A DNA stretch of 64,000 bases from Eleginops maclovinus (lineage: Eukaryota; Chordata; Actinopteri; Perciformes; Eleginopidae). Location: contig NC_086365.1 of the NCBI RefSeq assembly GCF_036324505.1, forward strand, positions 7,250,655 through 7,314,654. Direction: 5' to 3'. A program made the translations under genes and the position numbers. The notes under the pieces were generated by a model. That model saw only the letters and a program-made list of their open reading frames with translations. It was not told the DNA's origin and did not search any database. This document shows positions 1 to 8,932 of this stretch, one piece after another. Numbering within the stretch: position 1 is the first letter of the stretch; each line of letters opens with the position of its first letter.

Positions 1-575
1 TCCCGTGCTGTCAGCTTCTTGCCCTTTTTCTGGTCCACCTTCTGCAGGTAGCCGCCAAAGGACTTGTTGGTAAAGATCTTCTTCTTCTTGGCCTCCTCGT
101 CGGCGCGCAGTTTGGCTGCCTCCTCCTCGCGCCTCGCCCTCTCCTCGGCCAGGCGTGCTTGCCGCTCGCGGTCCTGCTCGGAGCGCACGCGCTGTTGCTC
201 CGCTCTGTCTGAACGACGATGCTCGATACGGCTACGAAGGTGGATTAGCTCTTCTTCCTCCTTCTGGCGGGTGGAGAAATGGGACTCGATGAGGGTCTGC
301 AGGTCGTTGAAGTCTTTTTCTAATCTCTTGCGATGAAGGTCGTCAAAATCCACCTTCTCACCATCAGGGAGTTTTGGAGGAGCGATATTTGGAACATAGG
401 TTGTCTTGGGACGCCATTTGGAGTCCTCCTCTTGCTCATTTTCCTCTGCAGGCTTCTCTTCCTTCTCTGCAGCTTCATCATCCTCCTGCTGCTGCTGCTC
501 CTCTTCAACCTCGTCATTCACCTCCTCCTCCTCCTCTTGCTCATAGTCCTCCACAATCTCCTCGCTGTCTGACAT
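1..575 (-). CDS. Intronless troponin T (5' part, 191 codons; C-terminus beyond window)
   Basis: The minus strand reads an open frame from ATG (573-575) to the left edge without stop or intron, giving residues 1-191. Residues 1-52 are the acidic Glu-rich hypervariable N-terminus of troponin T. A Trp-Arg-Pro linker and a Pro-rich stretch follow (about 54-70). From about 75 comes the conserved tropomyosin-binding T1 region ([19 protein letters not shown]), then the long charged helix with [12 protein letters not shown] (141-152) and the FGGYLQK motif (173-179). The protein anchors the troponin complex on thin filaments in striated muscle. Cardiac and slow TnT genes normally spread this stretch over many small exons, so an unbroken frame means a processed-type copy. 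Intronless TnT genes (iTnT) have been described in teleosts. The frame is intact, so it is probably functional. The T2 C-terminal region that binds TnI and TnC lies outside the window. Whether the parent is the cardiac or slow paralogue cannot be settled here. Confidence 0.93.
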   Translation of the reverse strand, partial: MSDSEEIVEDYEQEEEEEVNDEVEEEQQQQEDDEAAEKEEKPAEENEQEEDSKWRPKTTYVPNIAPPKLPDGEKVDFDDLHRKRLEKDFNDLQTLIESHFSTRQKEEEELIHLRSRIEHRRSDRAEQQRVRSEQDRERQARLAEERARREEEAAKLRADEEAKKKKIFTNKSFGGYLQKVDQKKGKKLTAR

Positions 576-692
576 GATGGTACGTGGGAGGTTTTCCAGG
601 GAAGAGAAAGCAGGATGAACACCAAGACCAGCTGGTGTTGTGCACACAGGAGATGAGTGGAGTCTCGGGCGTGCAGAGCGGGGGGTTTTAAA
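576..692 (-). promoter_or_regulatory. Proximal promoter and short 5' leader of the intronless troponin T
   Basis: A TATA-like TTTAAAA lies on the minus strand at 686-692. This predicts a start near 655-660 and an unspliced leader of roughly 80 bases to the ATG at 575. A CAGCTG E-box lies at 629-634 inside the leader. The leader shows no clear acceptor before the ATG, so the gene may lack even a 5' UTR intron. Motif evidence only. Confidence 0.45.
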
Positions 693-858
693 GGTTTGCC
701 TTCAACATGTGACATCAGAGGGACCAAAGTCTCCAGAGTGTGGGTCAGGAGCAGGGCGGATTTTGAGACAGATGGAAGGGTCTATTTTCTCCTCACCGAA
801 CTTCACCCTTACTCCCCCCCCACCCCCCGCACTCTACTCTGACCCTACAGCGCCTCCT

Positions 859-865
859 CATTCCT
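859..865 (+). promoter_or_regulatory. M-CAT element upstream of the troponin T
   Basis: CATTCCT, the core M-CAT (TEAD-binding) motif known from cardiac troponin T promoters, lies about 170 bases upstream of the TATA-like box, in the opposite orientation to the gene. It is a single 7-mer, so chance occurrence is possible. Confidence 0.3.
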
Positions 866-892
866 TTGTAAGGACAAGATGAGGGACTATTT

Positions 893-2087
893 CAGATACA
901 CAACAGATGCGCACACACACACTTGTGCTTTCCAGGCCCACAATGCAACACTAAGTATCCCCAGGAACAAATAACAGTCATACTTGAGAGGTCTTCTGAG
1001 CCCCTGTTGTTGACCGGAGACCGATGTGGAATCTGGTGTACAATAGAGAACAATGTAGAGTAATTAATAAATATTTTACACAGGGCTGCCCAAGCTTAGC
1101 TGAGTTTTTGCCAATAACTTTGGTAAACACAACATTTAAACCGATGCTTTGGCCTTTTCTTTGTGGATAAACAGTCTCTCAGTCTTACAGTTTTGTCGAT
1201 AGAAATCAAGAAATGTGATTCCTTTAGCCAAGACAGCTTTAATAGCGTGCGCACATTAGGGGACTTGCTAATCTATCATGCTAGTTCTAAAGCCAATGTG
1301 GTGTTTAAGAAGTTCCATTAACAAAGCACGATGCAATCTCTTAAGTACGTCACAGTTGGTGAGGATTTTAATGACGGGAAGTTACAGCTGTCACAAAATC
1401 CAACGCCAGTCAAAAACTTGAACATCCTGAACCCTGTAGCATTAACAAAACTAACAAGTAAAAAACACAGTTTATCTGTCATCTCTTAACATCATACATT
1501 CTAAAATCTAGAGTTTTGAACGGAGAATTTTGATTATTTAAGTAACATAAGTAAACTGAAAGGACCATGAAGTTAACTATTATATTTTTGTATACATCTA
1601 AAAAAAAATGTTGTAAAGTAACCATTATAGCAGTCATTTCAAAACATGAAAGTATGGATAACAACTTTTATTTGAAGAATAAACAGTTAAAAAGCCCCAC
1701 TAAAGACCTCAGTAAGAACAATGACGTGCAAGATGAGCTTTACTGCTCCGGCCATGTCTCCACTTTGGAATGTAATTAAAACATTCTTGCTATTAGAGGC
1801 TTTCAGCTTTCAGCACTGTGTGGATTAAAGTGTAATTGCCCCTACGCTGCAACACTTAAACGCTGATGTCAAGAATTTATGTTTCCAAGTCTTGAGTTAT
1901 CAGTGGAGAGTGAAGCGTAGTTTGTAGAGGATGAGATAACTGATGGAGACAGACAGGTGCTCTGTGTCTGAGAATCCCAATTAAAGAGTTTCATGCGCCT
2001 CCTCAGGATGAACTTCCTGACGTTAGTCTGCTACATGTACGTGGCAGAAAACGCATAATGGCAAAACGATTAAATAGTAACACATAT
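893..2087. other. Intergenic stretch, nothing recognised
   Basis: No coding similarity, RNA gene or repeat structure is apparent. The short open frames here have no recognisable domains and ordinary AT-rich composition. Confidence 0.5.
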
Positions 2088-2348
2088 CTAAAAATACTCC
2101 ATTACAAGTCCAGAGTTCAAATGTAGGCCAAGTAAAAGTACAGAAGTATTGTCAAAAGAATGTACTCAAGTATAAAAGAAATGAAGTACTATCTATCCAT
2201 ACATACATGTGTATATGTACTTGGTCTACAACTTAATACAAATCTAAAAATACTCCATTACATGTCCGGTGTCCGAATGTTAGCCAAGTAAAAGTATTAT
2301 CGTCTTATAAGCGTCTTTGAGTACCGTAAAAAGCGCTATATAAATGTG

Positions 2349-2384
<36 letters not shown>

Positions 2385-2472
2385 CAGAAGAATGTTCTAA
2401 AGTATATAAAAAAGTAAAAGTACTATCCATACATCCATACATGCATTTATGTACTTGGTATACAACTAAGTA
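2088..2472. repeat. Imperfect direct duplication with a 156-bp period
   Basis: The motif CTAAAAATACTCCATTACA occurs at 2088 and again at 2244. The two units stay alignable onward through GCCAAGTAAAAGTA, AGAATGT and TACTATC to TATGTACTTGGT and ACAACT. The second unit is interrupted by an 84-bp insertion (2302-2385). AAGTAAAAGTA motifs are frequent in a dispersed low-complexity repeat class of teleosts; the family was not identified more closely. Confidence 0.75.
2302..2385 (+). mobile_element. 5'-truncated retroposon tail (L2/CR1-like or SINE) with target-site duplication
   Basis: The insert carries TTTGAGTACC and AAAAGCGCTATATAAATG, the conserved 3' end shared by many fish L2-clade LINEs and the SINEs that borrow it, and ends in a (TTA)n tail at about 2351-2384. 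TATTATC occurs immediately before it (2295-2301) and at its end (2379-2385), as expected for a target-site duplication. Removing one copy restores alignment with the first 156-bp unit, where the same site is empty. Confidence 0.7.
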
Positions 2473-2760
2473 TATATACACCATATAAAAGACATTGGGT
2501 AATTTATGTAAAAAGTAACTCACAACAATCTCATTTGACGGGTCACATGTGCTTCCTTAAGATAGCGTTCCTTTTCAAATACTTTACTTAAGTAAAAGTA
2601 GTAATACCAGCCTAAACAGTATTACACTCATTATGTACTATACTTAAGTCCTGAGTTCACATGTTACTTAGGTTAAGTAAAGACGTAGTATCACAAAAAT
2701 GTACTCAAGTATCAAAAGTACTTCCTTAAGTGCTCTTTAAAAAGTGTTGTATTATAGAAT
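2473..2760. repeat. Further degenerate AAGTAAAAGTA-type repeat sequence
   Basis: Several diverged copies of ACTTAAGTAAAAGTA and TGTACTCAAGTAT-like motifs continue after the duplicated unit, for example near 2583-2600 and 2699-2720. They are probably eroded copies of the same repeat class. The boundary is approximate. Confidence 0.4.
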
Positions 2761-3478
2761 ACTTTGTGCACTACTGAGTAAATCAGAACACACATTAAGT
2801 TGTTGTTGGGTAATTGGCCTCAAGACGAACAAAATGTTTCGATGATGCCTATTAAAATGTCCCATGGCTGTGTTTTCCACATTAAACACGTCTGTGCACT
2901 ACAGGAGACAGCAGGTGGTTCCTGTATACTCAAAGCACTCTTAGTGGTGGCAGGGGACAACTGTGTCCATCAGCAAAGAAAAGCAACAAATGATCCGTGC
3001 TATTAATAGAAACACCCTCTGCTGTTTAATACAGTCCAAAATAAACAGATGAGTAACATGCATACTGTTCAGAAACAGTAGAACTCAATGCAACCGTTTG
3101 TGGTCTACTTAGGGAACACTACTAAAAAACACCATTACTAAATTGATAATAAAATAAGGTATTTAACAGTTAAACAATTGAAGGTTGACAAAAACTACTT
3201 TATAGAGATATTTTTCTTCATCTTTTATTTTTCCTCTAACTTCTAATGTTGATAGAAATATACTTATGTTGTCTTTAAATTAAAATCCTTACCTTTGAAT
3301 GTTTTTATATATTATTGTATTCCATTCTAAAAAGGGGCAACCATCATGAAACACATTTTCCATCAATATAAAGTACTTACATCTGATTATCCAAAAAACA
3401 GCACTTCAATTACTCTTTTTAATCAAGTTGAAGTCCTTCAATAAGGTGTTTCTTTTGTATTTGCTCTCAATTATTGTT

Positions 3479-3552
3479 TTGTGTAAAGTACTTAGCCTTG
3501 CAACTTGTCTTGTTGAAAATGTCTATATATAATAAAACTTGACCTGACTTTC
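3479..3552 (+). mobile_element. LINE/SINE 3'-tail relic
   Basis: TGTAAAGTACTTAGCCTTG followed by TGTTGAAAATG, CTATATATAATAAA and ACTTGACCTGACT matches the general layout of teleost L2-type tails (cactttg, spacer, gtgctatataaataaa, simple repeat). It is diverged and partial, recognised by pattern only. Confidence 0.5.
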
Positions 3553-4520
3553 CTTGATCCAGGGTAAAGCAGTCATTTGACATGTCCTAATCAAGCCAGT
3601 GTTTTCCCCCAGTTTGAGTAAGCAACTTTAGTTAGACCAGAAGATTGTCCCATCATGGAAGCAGCACTTTGGGAGCAAACACTGGGCGCACAGCGGCCTC
3701 CTCTGGTCAGAAGTATACATTACACTACAGTTGACATTGTTGTCAAATTAAGAACATTCGTTGTCCATGCTGATTCATTTTAATAGATGATAGCATATTT
3801 AGCTAAACCTATTTTAATTTTAGGTTTAAAGGCTTGTGACCTGAAAAAAAAAAAAAAACTGACCCATTGCTGCTTAAAATGCTCTATAAAAGAATATGTA
3901 AATAGCCATAGCTACACCAAAAATACAAATGGAACAGGACTTGAGAAACCAAACACATTTTTACTCACCGATCAAAACCACATGCAAACTTACATTTGGT
4001 TGCAGAAGCCAGGAGAGAATTTGCAGCTATCCCAGTTAGCCAATTGAGTCTGCTGGGTCCATGTCTGGTCGGTTTAATTACTGTCAGCTGGAACAATGCA
4101 AGTACTTAGGAGATCCGAAAGAAAACGCTGAAAGCTAGCTACAGGTGATCGAATTTCAACCAAAAAAGTTCCTACAAACTGAAAAAAATCGAGCAACAGG
4201 GCAGGTATTTGTAGACTCTTTAATTTGGGGATTGACAAGAGGTGGCTGCTGGGCCAATGGGAGACAGGTGAAACTCATTAGGCTGTGGCAGGTAATCAAA
4301 ATTGGTTGGAGAACACCCGTAGGAGGGAGGTGAGTATAATTTCAAAAATAAAACAGGAAACAGACCTGAATCTAGCCACAATTATCGATAGCTTGATAAA
4401 TATGTTGACTATTTGTGAAATGTAAAATATTACATCTTTGGTTCCCAGTTTGATGGATAGGTTTTAAAATAATACTTGTCTTTTTATATTTATTAGAGTC
4501 AGGTAGATGAATTTTGATGG
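3553..4520. other. Intergenic stretch, nothing recognised
   Basis: Ordinary AT-rich sequence with a poly(A) run near 3845-3859. No gene or repeat structure could be supported. Confidence 0.45.
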
Positions 4521-4529
4521 TTTAACACC

Positions 4530-4647
4530 GCCCCCCTCCGGGCTGCACTCACATGTCTCTAATGTGTTTCTTCTCTCTGACTCCGCCCAGCTGCTCCTCT
4601 CATGTTATGAAAGCAGGGCAGTGTACACATCGGGAGTCCTCCGGCTG
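4530..4647 (+). promoter_or_regulatory. mterf2: Candidate promoter and noncoding first exon of mterf2
   Basis: A locally GC-rich patch has CCGCCCCCC (about 4529) and CCGCCC (about 4583) boxes. It ends in a possible splice donor, CTG|GTAAAA, after 4647. The mterf2 coding exon begins right after a good acceptor (CTCTGTGCAG, ending 5669) and only 7 bases before its ATG, so an upstream noncoding exon is required. This is the best candidate within the 2 kb upstream, but the assignment is inference. Confidence 0.4.
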
Positions 4648-5669
4648 GTAAAATGACCTGTTTTATGATTATTTCCCCACACAAAACAGATTTTCTCTGG
4701 CGCTGTCATAACATGTTGCATGCTTTTCCTGTGTGTAGTGTTGTGGCACTGGTTTTACCATAGCCTATGCAAGAGAATAGCCCTCACATACATGTTATGT
4801 GCATTGTGCCAGCACTCAGGACACAGTGTTCCGTCTGTTTGTTCCAGCCTCCGAATACTGAGAACATTCATTATTCATGCATTTAAGTCAGACTTTACTA
4901 TTAAATCACATATCTTAACATTTAATAGATGTACTGATATCTTTATTTATTTTCGGTTATAGGACTGTGTAGTGTAGTGACAGTATTCATGTGTCCATGA
5001 AGTCATATGGGGTCATATCTTAAGTGTTCATTTTAAAGTGTCATTGTTTCTTATAACTAAGTATTATAACAAGGCTGTGTTAGTTGTCTGGATAGGGGGA
5101 TCCCCGTTTACCCAATTCCATTGTGATGACTGTAATTTACATTTTGTTTACTGTTTTCAAATCATTCATGCAAGTCATTTGGATCTATTTCTAAACACTC
5201 TCCAGCATGTCAGATTTAAATGTTTTTCTTGACCTTGGGTGTGATTAAAACATTTTTGAATGGTAAATCACCCCTGTTTTGAGTCCTGATTTTTGGGATC
5301 ATGAATACGTTTAAAATGTATTCAAACCTTATTCAGACAAAGAAATACTTCCTTTTACCAAATATTTGGTAGGCCCAGCCCAGTTGCTTGTTTATTTCTA
5401 AGTAACTTGCCATTCAAACACTGTAAAGCAAATATGTTGGCGTGTATGATTACTATCCATCAGTAGCAATATCTAGGTTATTTTTTAACAAAGAAGTTTT
5501 TAAAAAATCCATATTTTTAGTTGTTAATCAATTCAGAATCTTAGTAGATACAAATGGCAATCATATCATGAATCCTTTTTTCCCTCCATCCCTTTAATGA
5601 AGGTCTACAGTGTTTACCTGGCTGCACTTACAGCTTCGATTTACTAACTTGTTTTTGTTCTCTGTGCAG
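4648..5669 (+). other. mterf2: Putative 5' UTR intron of mterf2
   Basis: Bounded by a candidate donor (GTAAAA at 4648) and a strong pyrimidine-rich acceptor (TTTTTGTTCTCTGTGCAG ending 5669). Nothing else is recognised inside. Confidence 0.4.
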
Positions 5670-5676
5670 ATCCACT

Positions 5677-6816
5677 ATGCTTCGTGTCACCACTGCCTCC
5701 CTGTGCACCTACTGCCAGAGGATAAGGCTGCTTGTCCCTAACTCTGCCTCAGCCTTCACAGTGACATCCCCCAACAAAAAACCTGAGAACCAGCTCACAG
5801 TAGACTCCCTCTATGAGCTGTCAGTGGACATCCGGAAGGTGCGCAAGTCGAAAGCCTGGGTTCTTTCTGAGAAATCTTCGTATGTGTCAGAAACTGCCGA
5901 TCTGTTGAGGGACATGGGCGCGGACACAGCAGCCATCGCTCTCATCTTGGAGACTCACCCTGAGGCTGTCCTCTGTCGGCCTGAGGACGTGGCCGCTCAG
6001 CGGGACCTCTGGGTGTCCGTGTGCCCCAACAAGCGTGAACTCATGAGCATCATCGAGAAGTTCCCAGCCTCTTTCTTTACATTGACTCACTATAGCAACC
6101 AGCGGGACAACATCCTCTACCTCCAGAGCCTGCGCCTCAGCAACAGGATCATCGGAAAGCTGATTGCCAGCGCCCCGCAGAGCTTCAGCCGACCCGTGGA
6201 GCTGAACAAGGAGGTCATCCACACGCTGAGGGAGACCTACCTGGACCTGGGCGGAGATGAAGGCAACGTGCGTATCTGGCTGCAGAAGCTCCTCAGCCAG
6301 AACCCTTTCATCCTACTGCGGCCGGCTGAGGCCTGGAGGGACAGCCTTGGCTTCCTGAGGGAGCAGGGCTTCACCACGCAGGAGCTCCTTGGCCTGGTCT
6401 CCAGCCTCCGGGCCTCCATCGCAGAGCTGCAGCCTGAGTGCATGCAGCAGGCGCTCGCCTTTGTCGAAGATGCTCTCGCATGCTCCAAAGACGAACTCAA
6501 GCTAATTGTGATTCACTGCCCTGCCATTTTGTACTACTCTTTACCAACGCTGGTGGGTCGGTTTCACGGACTGATGGATGTTGGAGTGAGCATGGAGCAG
6601 GTGAAGGAATCTCCAAATGTCCTGGAGCTCACCACGCAAATCGTGCTGTATCGCACCCAGAAGCTGGCGTCCTACGGGTACGACGTGCGCAACGGCAGCC
6701 TGGACGTCATCGTGGGAACTAAGAAGGACTTTGAGATGAGTTATGGAAAGCTGCAGCTCAGGAGGCAGAGGCCGCTCTTCAACCCTGTAGCTCCTCTCAG
6801 ATCTGCTGAGGACTGA
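5677..6816 (+). CDS. mterf2: Mitochondrial transcription termination factor 2 (MTERF2)
   Basis: The frame is a 379-codon single exon, against about 385 residues for human MTERF2, whose coding region is also one exon. The first 30 residues are basic and lack acidic residues, as in a mitochondrial targeting peptide. The family signatures SVDIRK (about 50), ETHPEAVLC, EKFPASFF, LLSQNPFILL, CPAILYYS and the C-terminal RPLFNPVAPL are visible, spaced as repeated mTERF helical motifs. These build the superhelical nucleic-acid-binding fold. MTERF2 is known as a mitochondrial matrix protein that associates with mtDNA and affects OXPHOS gene expression. The ATG at 5677 lies 7 bases after a splice acceptor and starts the targeting peptide. 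The gene is convergent with cry1, its neighbour in mammals too. Confidence 0.97.
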   Translation: MLRVTTASLCTYCQRIRLLVPNSASAFTVTSPNKKPENQLTVDSLYELSVDIRKVRKSKAWVLSEKSSYVSETADLLRDMGADTAAIALILETHPEAVLCRPEDVAAQRDLWVSVCPNKRELMSIIEKFPASFFTLTHYSNQRDNILYLQSLRLSNRIIGKLIASAPQSFSRPVELNKEVIHTLRETYLDLGGDEGNVRIWLQKLLSQNPFILLRPAEAWRDSLGFLREQGFTTQELLGLVSSLRASIAELQPECMQQALAFVEDALACSKDELKLIVIHCPAILYYSLPTLVGRFHGLMDVGVSMEQVKESPNVLELTTQIVLYRTQKLASYGYDVRNGSLDVIVGTKKDFEMSYGKLQLRRQRPLFNPVAPLRSAED

Positions 6817-6827
6817 ATGACACAATT

Positions 6828-7140
6828 TGTCGATATGCTGCAGTTGCACAATATGAGGAAAATATGCAAGTAGTTGTTGAATATCGCGATAACGATTTAG
6901 AGAAGTGTACTCGGTTCTGCTGCTTTCAGTAAAAGAAATTACTAAATTAAAGTAAATTGTTGTCTTACTGAACAAATAAACTGCATATAAAAGGCACCGA
7001 AAAGGATGATAGTGCATTTTTCTGCTGATACCTTCTCTCAATCTACATGCTGTTTATAAAGTGAGTTTTTTGGCGGGAAAAATTGTATCGTGACTTTGAT
7101 TTGATGCTGATTTTGGGAGGGCTTTACAAATTCAGCCTTC
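6828..7140. repeat. Possible DNA-transposon relic in the mterf2 3' UTR
   Basis: The sequence around 6830-6900 (GAGGAAAATATGCAA, then TTGAATATCGCGATAACGAT) and around 7085-7130 (ATTGTATCGTGACTTTGATT, then GATTTTGGGAG) resembles a dispersed fish repeat with AATATCGCGATA motifs. The family was not established and the boundaries are uncertain. It would form part of the mterf2 3' UTR. Confidence 0.35.
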
Positions 7141-7421
7141 GTGCAAGACACAATAAAGAGGGAGGCAGGTTCAAATCAAAAGCAAACCTTTAGCAATACA
7201 ATACTTTCTATGGAATAACTTTATTGTGAAACTAATACCTTTCCACCTGTGGCCTTCATCATGCTGAGGGATAATATGACACTGTCTCATCTACAGAAAA
7301 CCACCAAGTACTGTATCATATGACAAACATTGAAATAGTGATGCACGTAAATGAGTGCCATCCTTATTTACTGCTGTATTTGACAAAATGGTTGTGGTTA
7401 CATATCATGATGTGCAATAAA
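6975..7421 (+). terminator. mterf2: Alternative poly(A) signals of mterf2
   Basis: AATAAA occurs at 6975-6980, 7152-7157 and 7416-7421. The last is followed within 25 bases by TTTGTCTGTGG and a T-run (7440-7462), a textbook GU/U-rich downstream element, so it is the likeliest main site. Confidence 0.6.
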
Positions 7422-7698
7422 TGGCACATTTAACTATTTATTTGTCTGTGGTTTTTTTTTTTATAATTTGGGGATTTTAAAAGCTGCTTTTCTTATCAGA
7501 CTCAATTAGAAAAGTCAATATTCAGAGCAATCTTACACTTGTCTTGATGTGTACAGTCAACAGCGCAATGTTTTTACTAAATATAATATTTTAATATTCC
7601 TTCAGTTTTTTTCTAAAGGTAACAAATATTACAATTTGACAGTTCCCAACACTACATTTAAAGAATAGTGAGTGAAACCATTTGTATATTAAACCCAG

Positions 7699-7704
7699 TT
7701 TATT
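7699..7704 (-). terminator. cry1: Poly(A) signal of cry1
   Basis: TTTATT on the plus strand is AATAAA for cry1. It lies about 770 bases downstream of the last splice acceptor and about 280 bases from the distal mterf2 signal on the other strand, so the two genes end tail to tail. Confidence 0.5.
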
Positions 7705-7756
7705 AAAGAAGCACATTGAGAAGGAACAAATCGCAAGTAAAGCAGTTCTCTCATGT

Positions 7757-7816
7757 CATAATACTAATACATGGTATTTATATAGCGCTCTTCCTGGTGC
7801 CCAAAGAAGCTTATGT
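7757..7816 (-). mobile_element. LINE/SINE tail relic inside the cry1 3' UTR
   Basis: On the plus strand, ATAATACTAATACATGG leads into TATTTATATAGCGCTCTTCC and GTGCCCAAAGAAGC. This is the reverse complement of the fish L2/SINE tail (ctttgag..., gcgctatataaat, att repeats). It is the same tail type as the insert at 2302-2385, in the opposite orientation and more decayed. Confidence 0.5.
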
Positions 7817-8831
7817 ACTACATTTACTGAAGCTTATACAAGGAGGCAGGGGCTGCACCATGATATGAAGAACATGTATTTCTGTCGGCTTCTTTCAGTA
7901 ACAGCAGATCTGGCAACAACTTGATGTTAAACTGATATTGCCTCTAGAGTGGTGAGGATTAAAGTCAGAAGCAGAAAGAGAAAGGGAATGATTGAAACAC
8001 TTGTTGATATACATCTCGAGTATAATAGAAAGTACAATAAGAGAACAGAAAAATATATTAAGATAGATACAAGATTTATCAAATTGAATTGTTCTTGAAT
8101 AGACATTTTACAAAGGTTGTTTTTAATCAATATTAAAAAAAACAAAGATCCATCCACAATGATTTCATATATCAAAAATATATCAATGGGTCTATGGCTA
8201 CACAGTGAGAGAAAACACACATACAATATTCAAATATGTACAAGTTGTATGTCAAATGAGCAAATTCATTATATACACACAGACCGTTGTCATGGCTATG
8301 TTAACCCAAAGAAAAGAACAGAGTTGCTTCTGAGTCGTCTGCACGTCGCAGTGCCGTGCAGTCCACATTATAATATTCAGTCTTGTTTGTGTTGCTCATC
8401 TTGAAGTGCTGAGACAAAAATGTCCATTTTGTGTTGGCTGTGTCCTTGGTCTGACTGCACACACTCCTGTAAGGAGAGAGAAATCACACATTAACCGACA
8501 ATGAAAAATGATTCAGCAATTGACTCATCACTCCTGATAAATGCAAACTGGGCCGGGGAAGATATTAGCTTTACAGGATACATTTGGGGAAAATATGAAT
8601 ACGTCAAGTGATCTCTAACATAAATGTAGCTTTTAAAAGTAATAATTGTATATCAATTACTCTTCCTGTGGTACCTTAATGCAATTCATTTGTTTTTCTC
8701 ACGTGCAAAAGAAGAATCCAAAATCCTCCCAGTGATATGCATTTAAACTAAAACCTTACTATAATATATCCCAATATGTCTGCATTAAAAGTTAATTTCT
8801 TGAGGGGTTTGAATAAGTTTCCAACTTACGC

Positions 8832-8932
8832 TTAGTGTGTACTCTGTCTCTGGATTTTAGAGCCTCTGCCATTCCCAGGGTCCTCGCAGTGTCTTTTCCC
8901 ACCGGACAGAGGGGTGACGTGGTGTTCAGGTC
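8832..8932 (-). CDS. cry1: cry1 exon 13 with stop (residues 588-620)
   Basis: Encodes [13 protein letters not shown] and the conserved final KIQRQSTH before TAA (8832-8834). The exon itself continues two bases to a donor after 8830 (GTAAGTT), so the 3' UTR continues in another exon. Confidence 0.93.

Larger units (their letters stand above)
7680..8466 (-). other. cry1: cry1 3' UTR exon
   Basis: The stop-containing exon ends two bases after the TAA in a strong donor (GC|GTAAGTTGG at 8830/8829). The next acceptor on the minus strand is CTCTCTCCTTACAG, so this exon starts at 8466. The 3' UTR is therefore mostly carried by a separate exon reaching the poly(A) signal at 7699. The stop lies only 5 bases from the junction, well within 50 nt, so nonsense-mediated decay is not expected. 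Confidence 0.65.

Noticed and set aside
5887..6222. Long open frames antisense to mterf2 (also 6237-6500 and 6541-7041)
   Set aside because: They are shadows of a strongly conserved coding exon on the plus strand and show no domain of their own.
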